Made by a program: the position numbers and the translations under genes | Notes under the pieces: generated by a model | Database searches by the model: none | The model's input: the letters and a program-made list of their open reading frames with translations, nothing else | Told to the model about the DNA's origin: nothing | Source: Nitrosomonas sp. | GTDB lineage: Bacteria > Pseudomonadota > Gammaproteobacteria > Burkholderiales > Nitrosomonadaceae | NCBI GenBank assembly: GCA_016708955.1 | Contig: JADJES010000002.1 | Location: 248,001 to 312,000 of the forward strand | Reading direction: 5' to 3' | DNA length: 64,000 nt | In this document: in pieces, positions 54,209-63,707 of the stretch | How the letters are laid out: each line of letters opens with the position of its first letter | Position numbering within the stretch: position 1 is the stretch's first letter

Positions 54209-54926
54209 TAGTTTTCCCTATAAAGCCATGATTCTCGCGGCAGGACGCGGAGAACGCATGCGTCCGCTCACCGATTCATTACCAAAGCCTTTGTTAAAGG
54301 CGGGAGAGCACGCATTAATCGAGTATCAGTTAAAAAATCTGGCACGCGCGGGTTTTGTCGATATTGTGATCAACCATGCGTATCTCGGTGAGATGATCGA
54401 AAATGCTTTGGGCAATGGTGAACGGTATGGTGTTAACATTCAGTATTCGCCCGAGAAAGTTGTTTTGGAAACCGCAGGCGGGATTGCCAATGCTTTGTCA
54501 CTCTTGACGGATCAATCCGGCAATTTGCCATTTCTGGTCGTCAATGCGGACATTTATTGTGATATGGATTACGCTTCGCTGTTACCGGCAATGCGTGCAC
54601 TGCGATTAAACTCTAACCAGCGGCTTGCGCACCTTGTTTTGATCGACAATCCGCCGCATCATGCAGAGGGTGATTTTGCGTTGCAGGGAGATCAAGTGAT
54701 GCTGACTGGGGGTAACAAACTGACTTTTAGCGGTATCGGCATTTATCAACCACAGTTTTTTAACGAAATAAAACCAGGCTTGCCGGTAAAACTGGCACCA
54801 CTGCTGCGGCAGGCCATGCAAGCGGGAAGAGTAAGCGGTGAATATTTTTCCGGCCAATGGGTTGATGTGGGAACACCGGAGCGGCTTGAATTACTGGATA
54901 AGCAACTCAGGTCTCAATTAGAATGA
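54192..54926 (+). CDS. murU: MurNAc-1-phosphate uridylyltransferase
   Basis: Encodes 244 residues from a TTG at 54192, or 232 from the ATG at 54228. The nucleotidyltransferase signature MILAAGRGERMRPLTD, PKPLLKAG, ETAGGIANAL and VNADIYCDM are present. MurU makes UDP-MurNAc from the AmgK product, bypassing the fosfomycin-sensitive route. Neither start has a strong ribosome-binding site, which fits coupling with amgK. Confidence 0.95.
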   Translation: MATPSNSFPYKAMILAAGRGERMRPLTDSLPKPLLKAGEHALIEYQLKNLARAGFVDIVINHAYLGEMIENALGNGERYGVNIQYSPEKVVLETAGGIANALSLLTDQSGNLPFLVVNADIYCDMDYASLLPAMRALRLNSNQRLAHLVLIDNPPHHAEGDFALQGDQVMLTGGNKLTFSGIGIYQPQFFNEIKPGLPVKLAPLLRQAMQAGRVSGEYFSGQWVDVGTPERLELLDKQLRSQLE

Positions 54927-54966
54927 TCAACAACGGGCGCAGTCTAAAAACTCAAAGTACCTCGCT

Positions 54967-56274
54967 ATGACACATATTCAACCTTTTATCGCGCGCCGGC
55001 AGCTGTTGGCATCCAAGATGCATGGCGGTGTCGCTATTGTCCCAACGGCTCCGGAACGAGTACGTAATCGGGATGCACATTATTCTTACCGATTTGACAG
55101 CTATTTTTATTATTTGACGGGTTTTCGCGAGCCTGAAGCTGTGCTGGTACTCATTGCTGCGACAGAACAAACACCGGCAAAGCATGTTTTGTTTTGCCGC
55201 GAAAAAGACATGGAACGCGAGATATGGGATGGTTTTCGCTATGGTCCGGAAGCTGCCAAGGAGACGTTTGGTTTTGATGAAGCATATCCAATTGCCAAAC
55301 TGGATGAATTGCTCCCCAAATTATTGGCGGATCAGCCTGCTGTTTATACCGCATTGGGACAGGATCATGCCTGGGATCAACGCATCGTCGGCTGGTTAAA
55401 CCGAGTCCGAGAACAATCGCGCACAGGTGTAGTTGCCCCGGGTGAAATTCATGATTGCCGCGCAGTACTGGATGAAATGCGTTTGATTAAAGGGACGGAC
55501 GAATTGCAAATTATGCAGCGTGCGGCAGATATCTCGACCCAGGCGCATCAGCGTGCGATGCAGACAACCCGTCCGGGAATGCGTGAGTATGAAATTGAAG
55601 CGGAATTGCTCTACACCTTCTACCGGCACGGCGCGCAAGCGCCAGCCTATACATCCATTGTTGCCGGTGGCGCCAACGCCTGTGTGTTACATTATGTGGA
55701 GAATAATGCCGAGTTGAAATCGGGAGATTTATTACTGATTGATGCCGGTTGTGAGCTGGATGGCTATGCATCGGATATTACGCGGACATTCCCGGTCAAT
55801 GGAAAATTTACCGCTGTCCAAAAGGATGTGTATCAACTTGTTTTGGCTGCACAGGCCGCGGCTATTTCTCATGTGAAACCGGAAAGTAACTGGAACGATC
55901 CGCATAAAGCGGCATTGCATGTACTGGCGCAAGGCTTTATCGATCTTGGATTGTGCCAGGGCAGTGTGGATGCCGTGCTGGAATCGGGAGATTACAAACG
56001 TTTTTATATGCATCGGACCGGGCACTGGCTGGGAATGGATGTGCATGATGCCGGTGAGTACAAACAAAAAGGCGATTGGCGATTGCTGCAACCCGGCATG
56101 GTGCTGACCGTTGAGCCGGGATGTTATATCCGCCCGGCAGATAATGTTCCGCAGCATTTCTGGAATATTGGGATACGCATCGAAGACGATGTGATTGTCA
56201 CACAAACCGGCCATGAACTTTTGACACAGGCAGCACCCAAAACCATAGCCGAAATAGAGGAGCTGATGCAATGA
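54967..56274 (+). CDS. pepP: Xaa-Pro aminopeptidase
   Basis: Encodes 435 residues. The N-terminal creatinase-like domain includes YRFDSYFYYLTGF; the C-terminal pita-bread metalloprotease domain has the Mn ligands in LLIDAGCELDGYASDITRTFP (in part), HRTGHWLGMDVHD and VLTVEPGCYI. It removes N-terminal residues before proline. Its stop overlaps the next gene's ATG by four bases. Confidence 0.97.
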   Translation: MTHIQPFIARRQLLASKMHGGVAIVPTAPERVRNRDAHYSYRFDSYFYYLTGFREPEAVLVLIAATEQTPAKHVLFCREKDMEREIWDGFRYGPEAAKETFGFDEAYPIAKLDELLPKLLADQPAVYTALGQDHAWDQRIVGWLNRVREQSRTGVVAPGEIHDCRAVLDEMRLIKGTDELQIMQRAADISTQAHQRAMQTTRPGMREYEIEAELLYTFYRHGAQAPAYTSIVAGGANACVLHYVENNAELKSGDLLLIDAGCELDGYASDITRTFPVNGKFTAVQKDVYQLVLAAQAAAISHVKPESNWNDPHKAALHVLAQGFIDLGLCQGSVDAVLESGDYKRFYMHRTGHWLGMDVHDAGEYKQKGDWRLLQPGMVLTVEPGCYIRPADNVPQHFWNIGIRIEDDVIVTQTGHELLTQAAPKTIAEIEELMQ

Positions 56275-56639
56275 ACGATGAAGAAAGGAAAATAATTATC
56301 AGCAAGGTTTCTGAATACCGCCAAAATGAATCGGGAGAATTCCACCGTGTGCCGGTTTCTCCGGTTAACCGCTGGATTACCATTGCAATACTCATCCCGG
56401 TAGTTGCGCTCATGGTTATATTGGGTATTTTCTTTTTTGCGGCTTTCCTTGCTTTACTTGCAGTGGCTGTCGTGGTCGTTGGAATACGCTTTTGGTGGCT
56501 GCGCCGAAAAATTGAAAATGCAATGCAACAACCCGATGATATAAACCGGCAGGCTGAGGCAGATCAGACGGTTATAATCGAAGATGCACAAATTATAGAA
56601 GAAACGGAAGTTCACCGGACTGAGCAAAAGAAACACTAA
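56271..56639 (+). CDS. membrane protein of unknown function coupled to pepP
   Basis: Encodes 122 residues. After a polar N-terminus (SEYRQNESGEFHRVPVS), a long hydrophobic block at about 35-72 makes one or two membrane spans, and a basic turn precedes an acidic C-terminal tail. ATGA overlap with pepP shows translational coupling. No family is recognised; such small proteins commonly sit between pepP and ubi genes in this group. Confidence 0.75.
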   Translation: MNDEERKIIISKVSEYRQNESGEFHRVPVSPVNRWITIAILIPVVALMVILGIFFFAAFLALLAVAVVVVGIRFWWLRRKIENAMQQPDDINRQAEADQTVIIEDAQIIEETEVHRTEQKKH

Positions 56640-56844
56640 AGCTGCATGAGCCATCTCTGAAATTTAAAGCAAAAATAACATCGAGTTATTATATTACTTT
56701 ATAAATTCTTGGGTTGACCGTTACTAATGAGACCATTTTAAAACTCAGGATCCGTTGGGGTATTTTGATTTAATTTGTCAGTATAAGCTGGGGTGGTAGG
56801 TTCCTGAATCCACAGTTTCTTTTCTACTTTCAATATTGATTTCT

Positions 56845-58044
56845 ATGATAAAAAAAGTGCAAGCTGGTGACGTTCGGCTGGGAATGTATATTCACAAAAT
56901 TAAAGGGAACTGGTTAGAGCATCCGTTTTGGAGGAAATCATTCCTGCTGGATCAGCAGAAAGACTTGGATAAGCTCCTGAGTTGTACCCTGGATGAAATA
57001 TGGATTGATACCAGTAAAGGTCTTGATGTTGCCGTAAGCGAACAAACGCAAACTACAAATGTTGTTAATCCTGACTCAGATAAACCAAAAACTGAAACAC
57101 CACGGCCAGCTAAAAAAGTTTCGGTAGGTGAAGAGCTGGACGCTGCTAAAAAAATACATAAAAAGGCAAAAGAAGCGGTTACGACCATGTTCAGCGATGT
57201 TCGCATGGGTAAAGCGCTTGAAATCGAAGAAGCGGTATCATTGGTTGATGAGATTAATCAATCCATGGAACGAAACCCGAACGCATTACTCAGCTTGATC
57301 CGGCTGAAAACTGTCAATGAGTATACTTACTTACATTCCGTTGCAGTTTGTATGCTGATGGTTGCAGTGGGAAGACAATTAGGGTTAAGTGGTGAACAGC
57401 TCAGACAAGCCGGTGTTGCCGGGCTACTCCATGATGTCGGGAAAATGGCGATCCCCAGTGAAGTACTGGATAAGCCAGGAAAATTGACGGATGATGAGTT
57501 CACAATTATCAAAAGTCATCCACAACGTGGCTGGGAGATACTCAAATCCTGTTATCAAGTTCATGAAACAGCTTTGGATGTTTGTTTGCATCATCATGAA
57601 CGTATGGATGGGCAAGGTTATCCGGAAAAAATATCCGGTGACGCGCTTACTTTGTTTGCACGTATGGGAGCGGTTTGTGATGTCTATGACGCCGTTTCTT
57701 CAAGCCGCTGTTATAAGCCCGCATGGTCGCCTGCTGAATCAATCCACAAAATGGCGACATGGGCCGGTCATTTTGATGAAAAGGTTTTCCAGGCTTTTGT
57801 TAAAACAATTGGTATTTATCCGACCAGTACTTTGATAAAACTCAAATCGGGACGATTGGGCGTGGTGATTGAACAATCCCAGAAAAAATTGACAGCACCC
57901 ATCATTAAGATTTTCTTTTCTACCCGAGCGAACGCGCATATTCCAGTAGAAATTCTAGATTTATCAAAAGGAACGGACAGTATTGAAAATATTGAAGACC
58001 CGCTTAAGTGGGGTTTTGATATTAATAAAATCCAAGGAATTTGA
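56845..58044 (+). CDS. HD-GYP domain protein with DUF3391, probable c-di-GMP phosphodiesterase
   Basis: Encodes 399 residues from the ATG at 56845 (a TTG at 56836 is in frame). The N-terminal DUF3391-like part (KVQAGDVRLGMYIHKI, HPFWRKSFLL) is followed by a linker and the HD-GYP domain with LLHDVGKMAIP (HD near residue 196) and HHHERMDGQGYPEK; the D and H metal ligands and the GYP box are intact, so it should hydrolyse cyclic di-GMP. It is a stand-alone gene with no receiver or membrane domain. Confidence 0.93.
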   Translation: MIKKVQAGDVRLGMYIHKIKGNWLEHPFWRKSFLLDQQKDLDKLLSCTLDEIWIDTSKGLDVAVSEQTQTTNVVNPDSDKPKTETPRPAKKVSVGEELDAAKKIHKKAKEAVTTMFSDVRMGKALEIEEAVSLVDEINQSMERNPNALLSLIRLKTVNEYTYLHSVAVCMLMVAVGRQLGLSGEQLRQAGVAGLLHDVGKMAIPSEVLDKPGKLTDDEFTIIKSHPQRGWEILKSCYQVHETALDVCLHHHERMDGQGYPEKISGDALTLFARMGAVCDVYDAVSSSRCYKPAWSPAESIHKMATWAGHFDEKVFQAFVKTIGIYPTSTLIKLKSGRLGVVIEQSQKKLTAPIIKIFFSTRANAHIPVEILDLSKGTDSIENIEDPLKWGFDINKIQGI

Positions 58045-58137
58045 TGTCGGATTCAAGTATTGCGATTTACAAGCGCAGTGCATAGGTTTTAACACTCTTC
58101 AAGCATTGATACATCCTATAAAGGAGAAATAAAACAA

Positions 58138-59370
58138 ATGATGAACAGGTACCAAAGAGTGGGGGCAATTGCGGTATTGTTTTTGATGGTGTTGGGATCT
58201 CCCAATGTGATGGCCGATGCGGTAACTGACTGGAATCAGCGTGCTGGAGACATTGTGGTTAATGCCAATATCGGACCGTTACCGGCCGAACGGGCATTAG
58301 CGATTGTACAAACATCTGTGTACGAGGCGGTGAATGCGATTACTCAGCGTTATCCAATCAGCGATGTAAAACTACAAGCTGCGCCAGGCGCATCCATTGA
58401 AGCTGCGGTCGCTGCAGCTAACCGTACAGTATTAACAAAGCTTGTGCCATTCCAGAAAACAGAGATTGATAGCGTTTACCAAGCAGCATTGACGGTAATT
58501 GCCGATGAAGCAGCGAAAATGCGCGGTATTGCGGTGGGTGAGGAAGCGGCAGCAGCGGTTTTGGCGCTTCGCAGCAATGATGGCGCAACTGCCGGAGAAT
58601 CCTATCGCCCTTACACGAAGGCTGGGGCATATGTGCCGACTGTACTACCCGAAGCACCGCAATGGATGCACCGCAAACCCTGGTTAATGGCCCAACCAGC
58701 TCAGTTTCGCCCCGGACCGCCGCCGGAATTGAGCAGCGAATTATGGGTACGCGATTTCAACGAAGTAAAAGCGCTTGGCAGCAAAAAAAGTCAGCAACGA
58801 AGCGCTGATCAAACTGAAATTGCCCGTTTCTGGGAAGAAGTCATGCCACCGATTTATCATGGCATCGTACGTTCGGTTGCTAATATGCCGGGAAGAGAAA
58901 TTACACAAAATGCCCGCTTGTTTGCGGCTGTGACGCAGGCCTCGGATGATGCGCTGATTGCCGTATTTGATGCCAAATATCACTACGGTTTCTGGCGGCC
59001 AGTAACAGCGATCCGCAATGGGGATATCGACGGAAATGATGCGACAGAGCGGGATGCATCCTGGGTACCCTTTATCGACACACCGATGCATCCAGAATAC
59101 CCATGCGCGCATTGTATAGTTTCCGCAGCAGTGGGCACAGTATTGCAAGCAGAAATCGGCGATGGCCAAACACCGGTATTAACAACGGCCAGCAAGGCAG
59201 CAGGGGGCATGGCACGCAGTTGGACAAAACTTGACGAGTTTATGCAGGAAGTCGTGAATGCGCGTATTTACGATGGTGTGCATTACCGGAATTCGGGTAA
59301 AGTTGGCGCTGAAATGGGTAAACAGGTTGCCGAGCTAGCTGCCAAGAAATATTTATTGCGGAATAAGTAG
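58138..59370 (+). CDS. vanadium haloperoxidase/PAP2-like secreted protein
   Basis: Encodes 410 residues with a signal peptide (about 1-27, ends VMADA) and a PAP2-like domain. The first motif KYHYGFWRP supplies Lys and Arg for phosphate or vanadate, the third ARIYDGVHYRNS supplies the catalytic His. The second motif, usually PSGH, reads EYPCAHC here. The family includes vanadium chloroperoxidases and acid phosphatases; the changed motif leaves the activity open. AAGGAGA precedes the ATG. Confidence 0.88.
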   Translation: MMNRYQRVGAIAVLFLMVLGSPNVMADAVTDWNQRAGDIVVNANIGPLPAERALAIVQTSVYEAVNAITQRYPISDVKLQAAPGASIEAAVAAANRTVLTKLVPFQKTEIDSVYQAALTVIADEAAKMRGIAVGEEAAAAVLALRSNDGATAGESYRPYTKAGAYVPTVLPEAPQWMHRKPWLMAQPAQFRPGPPPELSSELWVRDFNEVKALGSKKSQQRSADQTEIARFWEEVMPPIYHGIVRSVANMPGREITQNARLFAAVTQASDDALIAVFDAKYHYGFWRPVTAIRNGDIDGNDATERDASWVPFIDTPMHPEYPCAHCIVSAAVGTVLQAEIGDGQTPVLTTASKAAGGMARSWTKLDEFMQEVVNARIYDGVHYRNSGKVGAEMGKQVAELAAKKYLLRNK

Positions 59371-59379
59371 ACAGAAGAA

Positions 59380-60045
59380 TCAAATTTTCTGGAAAATCAA
59401 ATCCCATACGCCATGCCCGAGCTTGATTCCTCTTTGTTCAAACTTGGTTAATGGCCGATATTCCGGCCGTGGTGCATAATCTGCCGCGGTGTTGGCGAGC
59501 CGCGATTCCTGATTTAGAACCTGCAGAATTTGTACGGCATAGTCTTCCCAGTCGGTAGCCACATGGATATACCCCTCTGTTTTTAAATGTTCACACAAGC
59601 GAGTAACCAGAGCCGATTGGATCAATCTGCGTTTGTGGTGCCTGGCTTTTGGCCACGGATCGGGAAAGAAAATGTGAACGCCATCTAAACATTCCGCTGG
59701 CAGCATGTGTTGCAGTACTTCGACGGCATCATGTTGAATGATGCGTAAATTCGTCAATTCGAGATGCTCGATTTGATTGAGCAGACTGCCGACTCCGGGC
59801 GTATGCACTTCAATTCCCAGATAATCATTTTCAGGATGCGCTTTTGCGATAGTTGCGGTGCTCTCGCCCATACCAAACCCGATTTCGAGAATTTTAGGGG
59901 CCGGGCGGGCGAAAACTTGATTTAGATCTACCCGGTTCTCGCCAAACGGAATGCCATATTGAGGCAGCAAAGTTTCACAGGCGCGGCGTTGTGCATTGGA
60001 TAAGCGCCCTTGACGAAGCACAAAACTGCGGATGGTTTGTTGCAT
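59380..60045 (-). CDS. trmB: tRNA (guanine46-N7)-methyltransferase
   Basis: Encodes 221 residues from the ATG at 60045 (a TTG two codons upstream is in frame). It has EIGFGMGEST (SAM site), YLGIEVHTPGVG, HIFFPDPWPKARHHKRRL and a C-terminal TKFEQRGIKLGHGVWDL, all diagnostic of TrmB, which forms m7G46 in tRNA. It follows thiG after 33 bases, a usual order in this group. Confidence 0.96.
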   Translation of the reverse strand: MQQTIRSFVLRQGRLSNAQRRACETLLPQYGIPFGENRVDLNQVFARPAPKILEIGFGMGESTATIAKAHPENDYLGIEVHTPGVGSLLNQIEHLELTNLRIIQHDAVEVLQHMLPAECLDGVHIFFPDPWPKARHHKRRLIQSALVTRLCEHLKTEGYIHVATDWEDYAVQILQVLNQESRLANTAADYAPRPEYRPLTKFEQRGIKLGHGVWDLIFQKI

Positions 60046-60077
60046 CAGCAACTAAATGGCAACAACAAGTTGAGCAC

Positions 60078-60902
60078 TCAAGCGGACTTGCCCGTTGTCG
60101 ATTTTTTGGTAGTGGTGTCCGCGCGGGCGATGACGCCATCCGTTGGCGAGCTGGGGCTGGCGCTGTAGAGTTTCTTTGCCATGCGTCCGGCCAGATACGC
60201 TTCGCGTCCGGCTTCGACGGCTTTACGCATTGCAGATGCCATCAATACAGGGTCTCTGGCTGCAGCAATCGCAGTGTTCATCAGCACGCCATCGCAACCC
60301 AACTCCATCGCAATGGTTGCATCTGAAGCCGTGCCGACACCCGCATCGACCAATACCGGGATTTTGGCATTGTCGATGATGATTTGCAGATTCCACGGAT
60401 TCAAAATGCCCATCCCCGAACCAATCAACGAAGCCAGAGGCATGACCGCAACACAACCCATGTCTTCCAGTTGTTTGGCAATAATCGGATCGTCCGAAGT
60501 GTACACCATCACCTGAAAATCCTCCTTGATCAGAATCTCCGCGGCTTTCAGGGTTTCCACCATGTTCGGGTACAGTGTTTTGGGATCACCCAGCACTTCC
60601 AGTTTGACCAGACTGTGCCCATCTAGTAATTCACGCGCCAGGCGCAGTGTGCGCACCGCGTCCTCAACGGTATAACAGCCCGCCGTGTTGGGTAACAAGG
60701 TGTATTGCGAGGGCGGCAAAACTTCCAGCAGATTGGGCTCATTCGAATTCTGCCCGATATTCGTGCGCCGGATCGCGACGGTAATGATCTCAGCGCCGCT
60801 GGTTTCAACGGCTGTACGGGTTTCGTTGAAATCCTTGTATTTACCTGTGCCGACCAGTAAGCGGGATGTATAGGTTTTACCGGCAATAACTAAGTTATCC
60901 AT
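60078..60902 (-). CDS. thiG: thiazole synthase
   Basis: Encodes 274 residues from the ATG at 60902. The N-terminal LVIAGKTYTSRLLVGTGKY, the imine-forming lysine in LVKLEVLGDPKTLYPN, and the phosphate loops IGSGMGILNP and VDAGVGTASDA are typical of ThiG. It builds the thiazole phosphate of thiamine from deoxyxylulose phosphate, dehydroglycine and ThiS-thiocarboxylate. The C-terminal 20 residues are Ser/Thr-rich and variable. Confidence 0.96.
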   Translation of the reverse strand: MDNLVIAGKTYTSRLLVGTGKYKDFNETRTAVETSGAEIITVAIRRTNIGQNSNEPNLLEVLPPSQYTLLPNTAGCYTVEDAVRTLRLARELLDGHSLVKLEVLGDPKTLYPNMVETLKAAEILIKEDFQVMVYTSDDPIIAKQLEDMGCVAVMPLASLIGSGMGILNPWNLQIIIDNAKIPVLVDAGVGTASDATIAMELGCDGVLMNTAIAAARDPVLMASAMRKAVEAGREAYLAGRMAKKLYSASPSSPTDGVIARADTTTKKSTTGKSA

Positions 60903-60950
60903 GAAATTCTTTTTTTGTTCCAAAGGTATATTTGTTTTATAGCGCGGGAT

Positions 60951-61154
60951 TTAACCGCCACCGACGGCCACCACAACTTCCAGTTGATCCCCATGAACCA
61001 GAATTTGTTCTGAGAATTGGCTGCGCGGAATAATTTCGCCATTGCGTTCGATAGCGATGCGTTTGCCGTGCAATGCGAGATGGTCGATCAGTTGTGTCAC
61101 GTTGATCGGCGACTCAAATTGCTGGGGTAGTCCATTAATGGTGAGTTGTATCAT
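60951..61154 (-). CDS. thiS: sulfur carrier protein ThiS
   Basis: Encodes 67 residues of a ubiquitin-like fold ending VAVGGG; the C-terminal Gly-Gly is adenylated and thiocarboxylated to donate sulfur to ThiG. One extra glycine follows the usual pair. It is directly upstream of thiG (48 bases) in the same transcript. Confidence 0.95.
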   Translation of the reverse strand: MIQLTINGLPQQFESPINVTQLIDHLALHGKRIAIERNGEIIPRSQFSEQILVHGDQLEVVVAVGGG

Positions 61155-61766
61155 GGATGATAAAGCTGGGATTGATGTTTCAGGTTAGCCCGATGAGCGA
61201 TCAAAAATCAGGATGAATTTTATCATGTGGAGGTTGCGTAATTTGAAAAATTTATGAATATTACATTGAATCGTTTCCGTGTTACCTAAGGAAACTTTGA
61301 GTAAGTTGATTAAATCCATAGTTCGACAAGCGCACTAAAAACGTAATCAGCACTTCCTTAATTCATCGGCTATATTCTCAATTCACGACCTTGCCCCATT
61401 CTTTTCCGTCATTCCGAACAAAGTGAGGAATCTTTGGCAATCAATACCATAGATTTCTCGCTATGCTCGAAATGACAGTTCTTCAGAGTCTCCTTAGGTT
61501 TGATTGCTTCACGTTCAAGGTGCTTGCTGCACATCACACACTGTTTGGAACAGCATCTAAAAATCAAAATTGCGTCACGAATACTTTGTAGCTCACGAAA
61601 AATGTTTCCTTACATATCAATTATATGCCGCGTTTACATTTTTTGCTCACGCCTTGTTTTGTTTAGAACTTTGAATTTTCAGAGGCATCGGTAAAATACC
61701 GCTATTATCCACAGATTCAAGAATAGCAACTATGCATAATTAATATTTAATGTTATAAATGCATGG
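61155..61766. other. intergenic region with palindromic repeat
   Basis: About 610 bases between thiS (leftward) and the AAA ATPase gene. It contains the repeat at 61409-61476 and a single DnaA-box-like TTATCCACA near 61706. No TPP-riboswitch core was found in front of thiS and no gene is supported. Confidence 0.5.
61409..61476. repeat. dispersed palindromic repeat
   Basis: Two 30-base arms (61409-61438 and 61447-61476) are inverse complements at about 23 positions; each begins GTCATT(C/T)CGA and contains GAGGAATCT or GAGAAATCT. A half-copy is near 21218-21243. It resembles the short intergenic palindromes that occur in many copies in bacterial genomes. Confidence 0.6.
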
Positions 61767-62951
61767 ATGATAAAGCGATATCTTGAAGATAAAATTCGTT
61801 CTGCTTTGGCAGCCAATTCGTCTGTGGCGCTTATGGGGCCACGTCAGGTAGGCAAAACAACGCTTGCCATTAATATTGCGGATACTATTCCATCGGTTTA
61901 TCTGGATCTGGAAAACCGGCTCGATCTTCAGAAAGCCCAGAATATTGAAGCTTTCCACACAGCAAACAGCGATAAGCTGATTATTCTGGACGAAGTGCAA
62001 CGGTTGCCGGATGTTTTTGCGCCGATTCGTGGACTCATAGATCAACAACGCAGAAAAGGTAACAAGGCAGGGCAGTTTCTGTTTTTAGGCTCAGCCTCCA
62101 TGGATCTTCTTCAGCAATCCAGTGAAACCTTGGCCGGGCGTATCTCCTATATTGAGATGTTTCCGGTAAATGTCCTGGAATATGCAAAAAGTGCTCAGCA
62201 TGACGAAGCCGTCAATGATCTCTGGTTGAAGGGCGGTTTTCCGGACAGTCTGTTGACCGGTAATGACGAAACCAGCTTGAACTGGCGCTATGATTTCATC
62301 AGAACCTACCTTGAACGGGATATTCCGCAATTAGGGCCAAGAATTCCAGCAGAAACGCTAGGAAGATTCTGGACGATGCTGGCGCATAGCCAGGGAACCA
62401 ATATTAATGCCGCCAAGCTCGCATCCAATATTGAAGTTTCAAGCGTAACAGTGGCTCGCTATATTGATCTTCTGGTTGATCTGCTTCTAATCCGTAAAAT
62501 ACAACCCTTTACGGCCAATATTAAAAAGCGCCTTGTCAAATCGCCTAGAATTTATGTGCGTGATAGCGGCATCACGCATGCACTGCTGAATATCGGTTCT
62601 TATAATGATCTACTGGGACATCCGGTCGTCGGCAAAAGCTGGGAAGGGTTTGTGATAGAAAATATAGCTTCTGTTTTACCGCCACGCGTAAGGTCCTATT
62701 ACTATCGAACGGCAGGCGGAGCTGAAATTGATCTTGTCTTGGAATTTGGCGTGGATGAAAGATGGGCGATAGAAATTAAAAAAGGGACATCTTTTAGCCT
62801 GGGGCGGGGATTTTATGAAGCTTGCGAAGATATCAAGCCGCACAAAAAGTTTGTCATTTATGCCGGAAAGGACAGATTCCCGCTACCGCATGAGATTACG
62901 GCCATCGCCCTCTATGATTTCATGGAAATTCTGAAAGAAAAAAGGGAATAA
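61767..62951 (+). CDS. AAA ATPase with DUF4143 domain
   Basis: Encodes 394 residues. The AAA_14 domain has Walker A GPRQVGKTTLA, Walker B KLIILDEVQRLPD and the sensor FLFLGSASMDLL; the C-terminal DUF4143 domain (about 190-370) includes FIRTYLERDIPQLG, PRIYVRDSGITHALL and the nuclease-like GGAEIDLVLEF with EIKKG. This large family is common in accessory DNA and has no settled function, though the C-terminal motif looks like a PD-(D/E)xK nuclease core. It stands alone without a partner toxin or antitoxin gene. Confidence 0.92.
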   Translation: MIKRYLEDKIRSALAANSSVALMGPRQVGKTTLAINIADTIPSVYLDLENRLDLQKAQNIEAFHTANSDKLIILDEVQRLPDVFAPIRGLIDQQRRKGNKAGQFLFLGSASMDLLQQSSETLAGRISYIEMFPVNVLEYAKSAQHDEAVNDLWLKGGFPDSLLTGNDETSLNWRYDFIRTYLERDIPQLGPRIPAETLGRFWTMLAHSQGTNINAAKLASNIEVSSVTVARYIDLLVDLLLIRKIQPFTANIKKRLVKSPRIYVRDSGITHALLNIGSYNDLLGHPVVGKSWEGFVIENIASVLPPRVRSYYYRTAGGAEIDLVLEFGVDERWAIEIKKGTSFSLGRGFYEACEDIKPHKKFVIYAGKDRFPLPHEITAIALYDFMEILKEKRE

Positions 62952-63165
62952 TGGTTGCGCGCGCCTCGTCAGTAAATGAGGATTCTGTGGCCAGTAGCGC
63001 AATTGCACCGCGAAAGCGATGTCTTTGCTGATCTCCAGCGAATCGCAATAGAGGAGGCGTCAAGGTCTGATAACCGGGTATGGGCGTGACGCGAGTGGAA
63101 TGAATAATGTGTGGCGTTAACCGGCTCCGCGTTTTTGCGGAGTATGGGTTGGGTGTCGGGTCAGG

Positions 63166-63702
63166 CTAATGCACATCGAAATTTTCTCCCGGATCTGGCT
63201 TCGGCAGCCGACAGTCACGATCAAACGGGAGCCGTTCTCGACCAGGTATTGACTCGTCGGGAAACTCTTTAATCCAAAGCCTGCGGTCATCTTCGGCAGC
63301 ATAATATTTCAGGTAGATGTAGTTATCTTCGTCGCTTCCACTACCAATCAAATCAATATGACAGGCCAAGTTCATTTCACCTGATTGAAAAACCATCTCT
63401 TCCAGCAAAATATCGTCTAAAAGCAGGATATAAAGTTCACGATCATTCAAGTGATCTGTATGTTCCAAGTAGACCCCCATCAATGCCAGAGCGTTAATGA
63501 CTTCCCATAATTTGGCATTAAGTTCTGGCTCTGACAGCTCGCCGGATGGAGGCAAAGATATGCCTGACGCAACCAAAACCTGAAATGGTCGGCACCATTT
63601 CGCTTGCTCAAAAGCATCAATGCTTTTTTGGAACTGTTCTTGGGCTTCTGTGGAGTAGTCGCCAGATTCATCGAAAGAAATTTCTTTGTTTTTCTTACCC
63701 AT
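63166..63702 (-). CDS. acidic cytoplasmic protein of unknown function
   Basis: Encodes 178 residues, strongly acidic and without signal or membrane segment. It contains a predicted helical first half (EAQEQFQKSIDAFEQAK), a leucine-rich middle (LYILLLDDILLEEMVF) and an aromatic strand part (NYIYLKYYAAEDDRRLW). No family is recognised. It lies between the AAA ATPase and a RAYT-like remnant, an accessory setting, and could be an immunity-type or phage-derived protein, but nothing in the sequence proves that. Confidence 0.65.
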   Translation of the reverse strand: MGKKNKEISFDESGDYSTEAQEQFQKSIDAFEQAKWCRPFQVLVASGISLPPSGELSEPELNAKLWEVINALALMGVYLEHTDHLNDRELYILLLDDILLEEMVFQSGEMNLACHIDLIGSGSDEDNYIYLKYYAAEDDRRLWIKEFPDESIPGRERLPFDRDCRLPKPDPGENFDVH

Positions 63703-63707
63703 CGGAG

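Noticed and set aside
61155..61400. possible TPP riboswitch in front of thiS
   Set aside because: The conserved CTGAGA and ACCTGAT-type core elements are not present in the right order on the minus strand.
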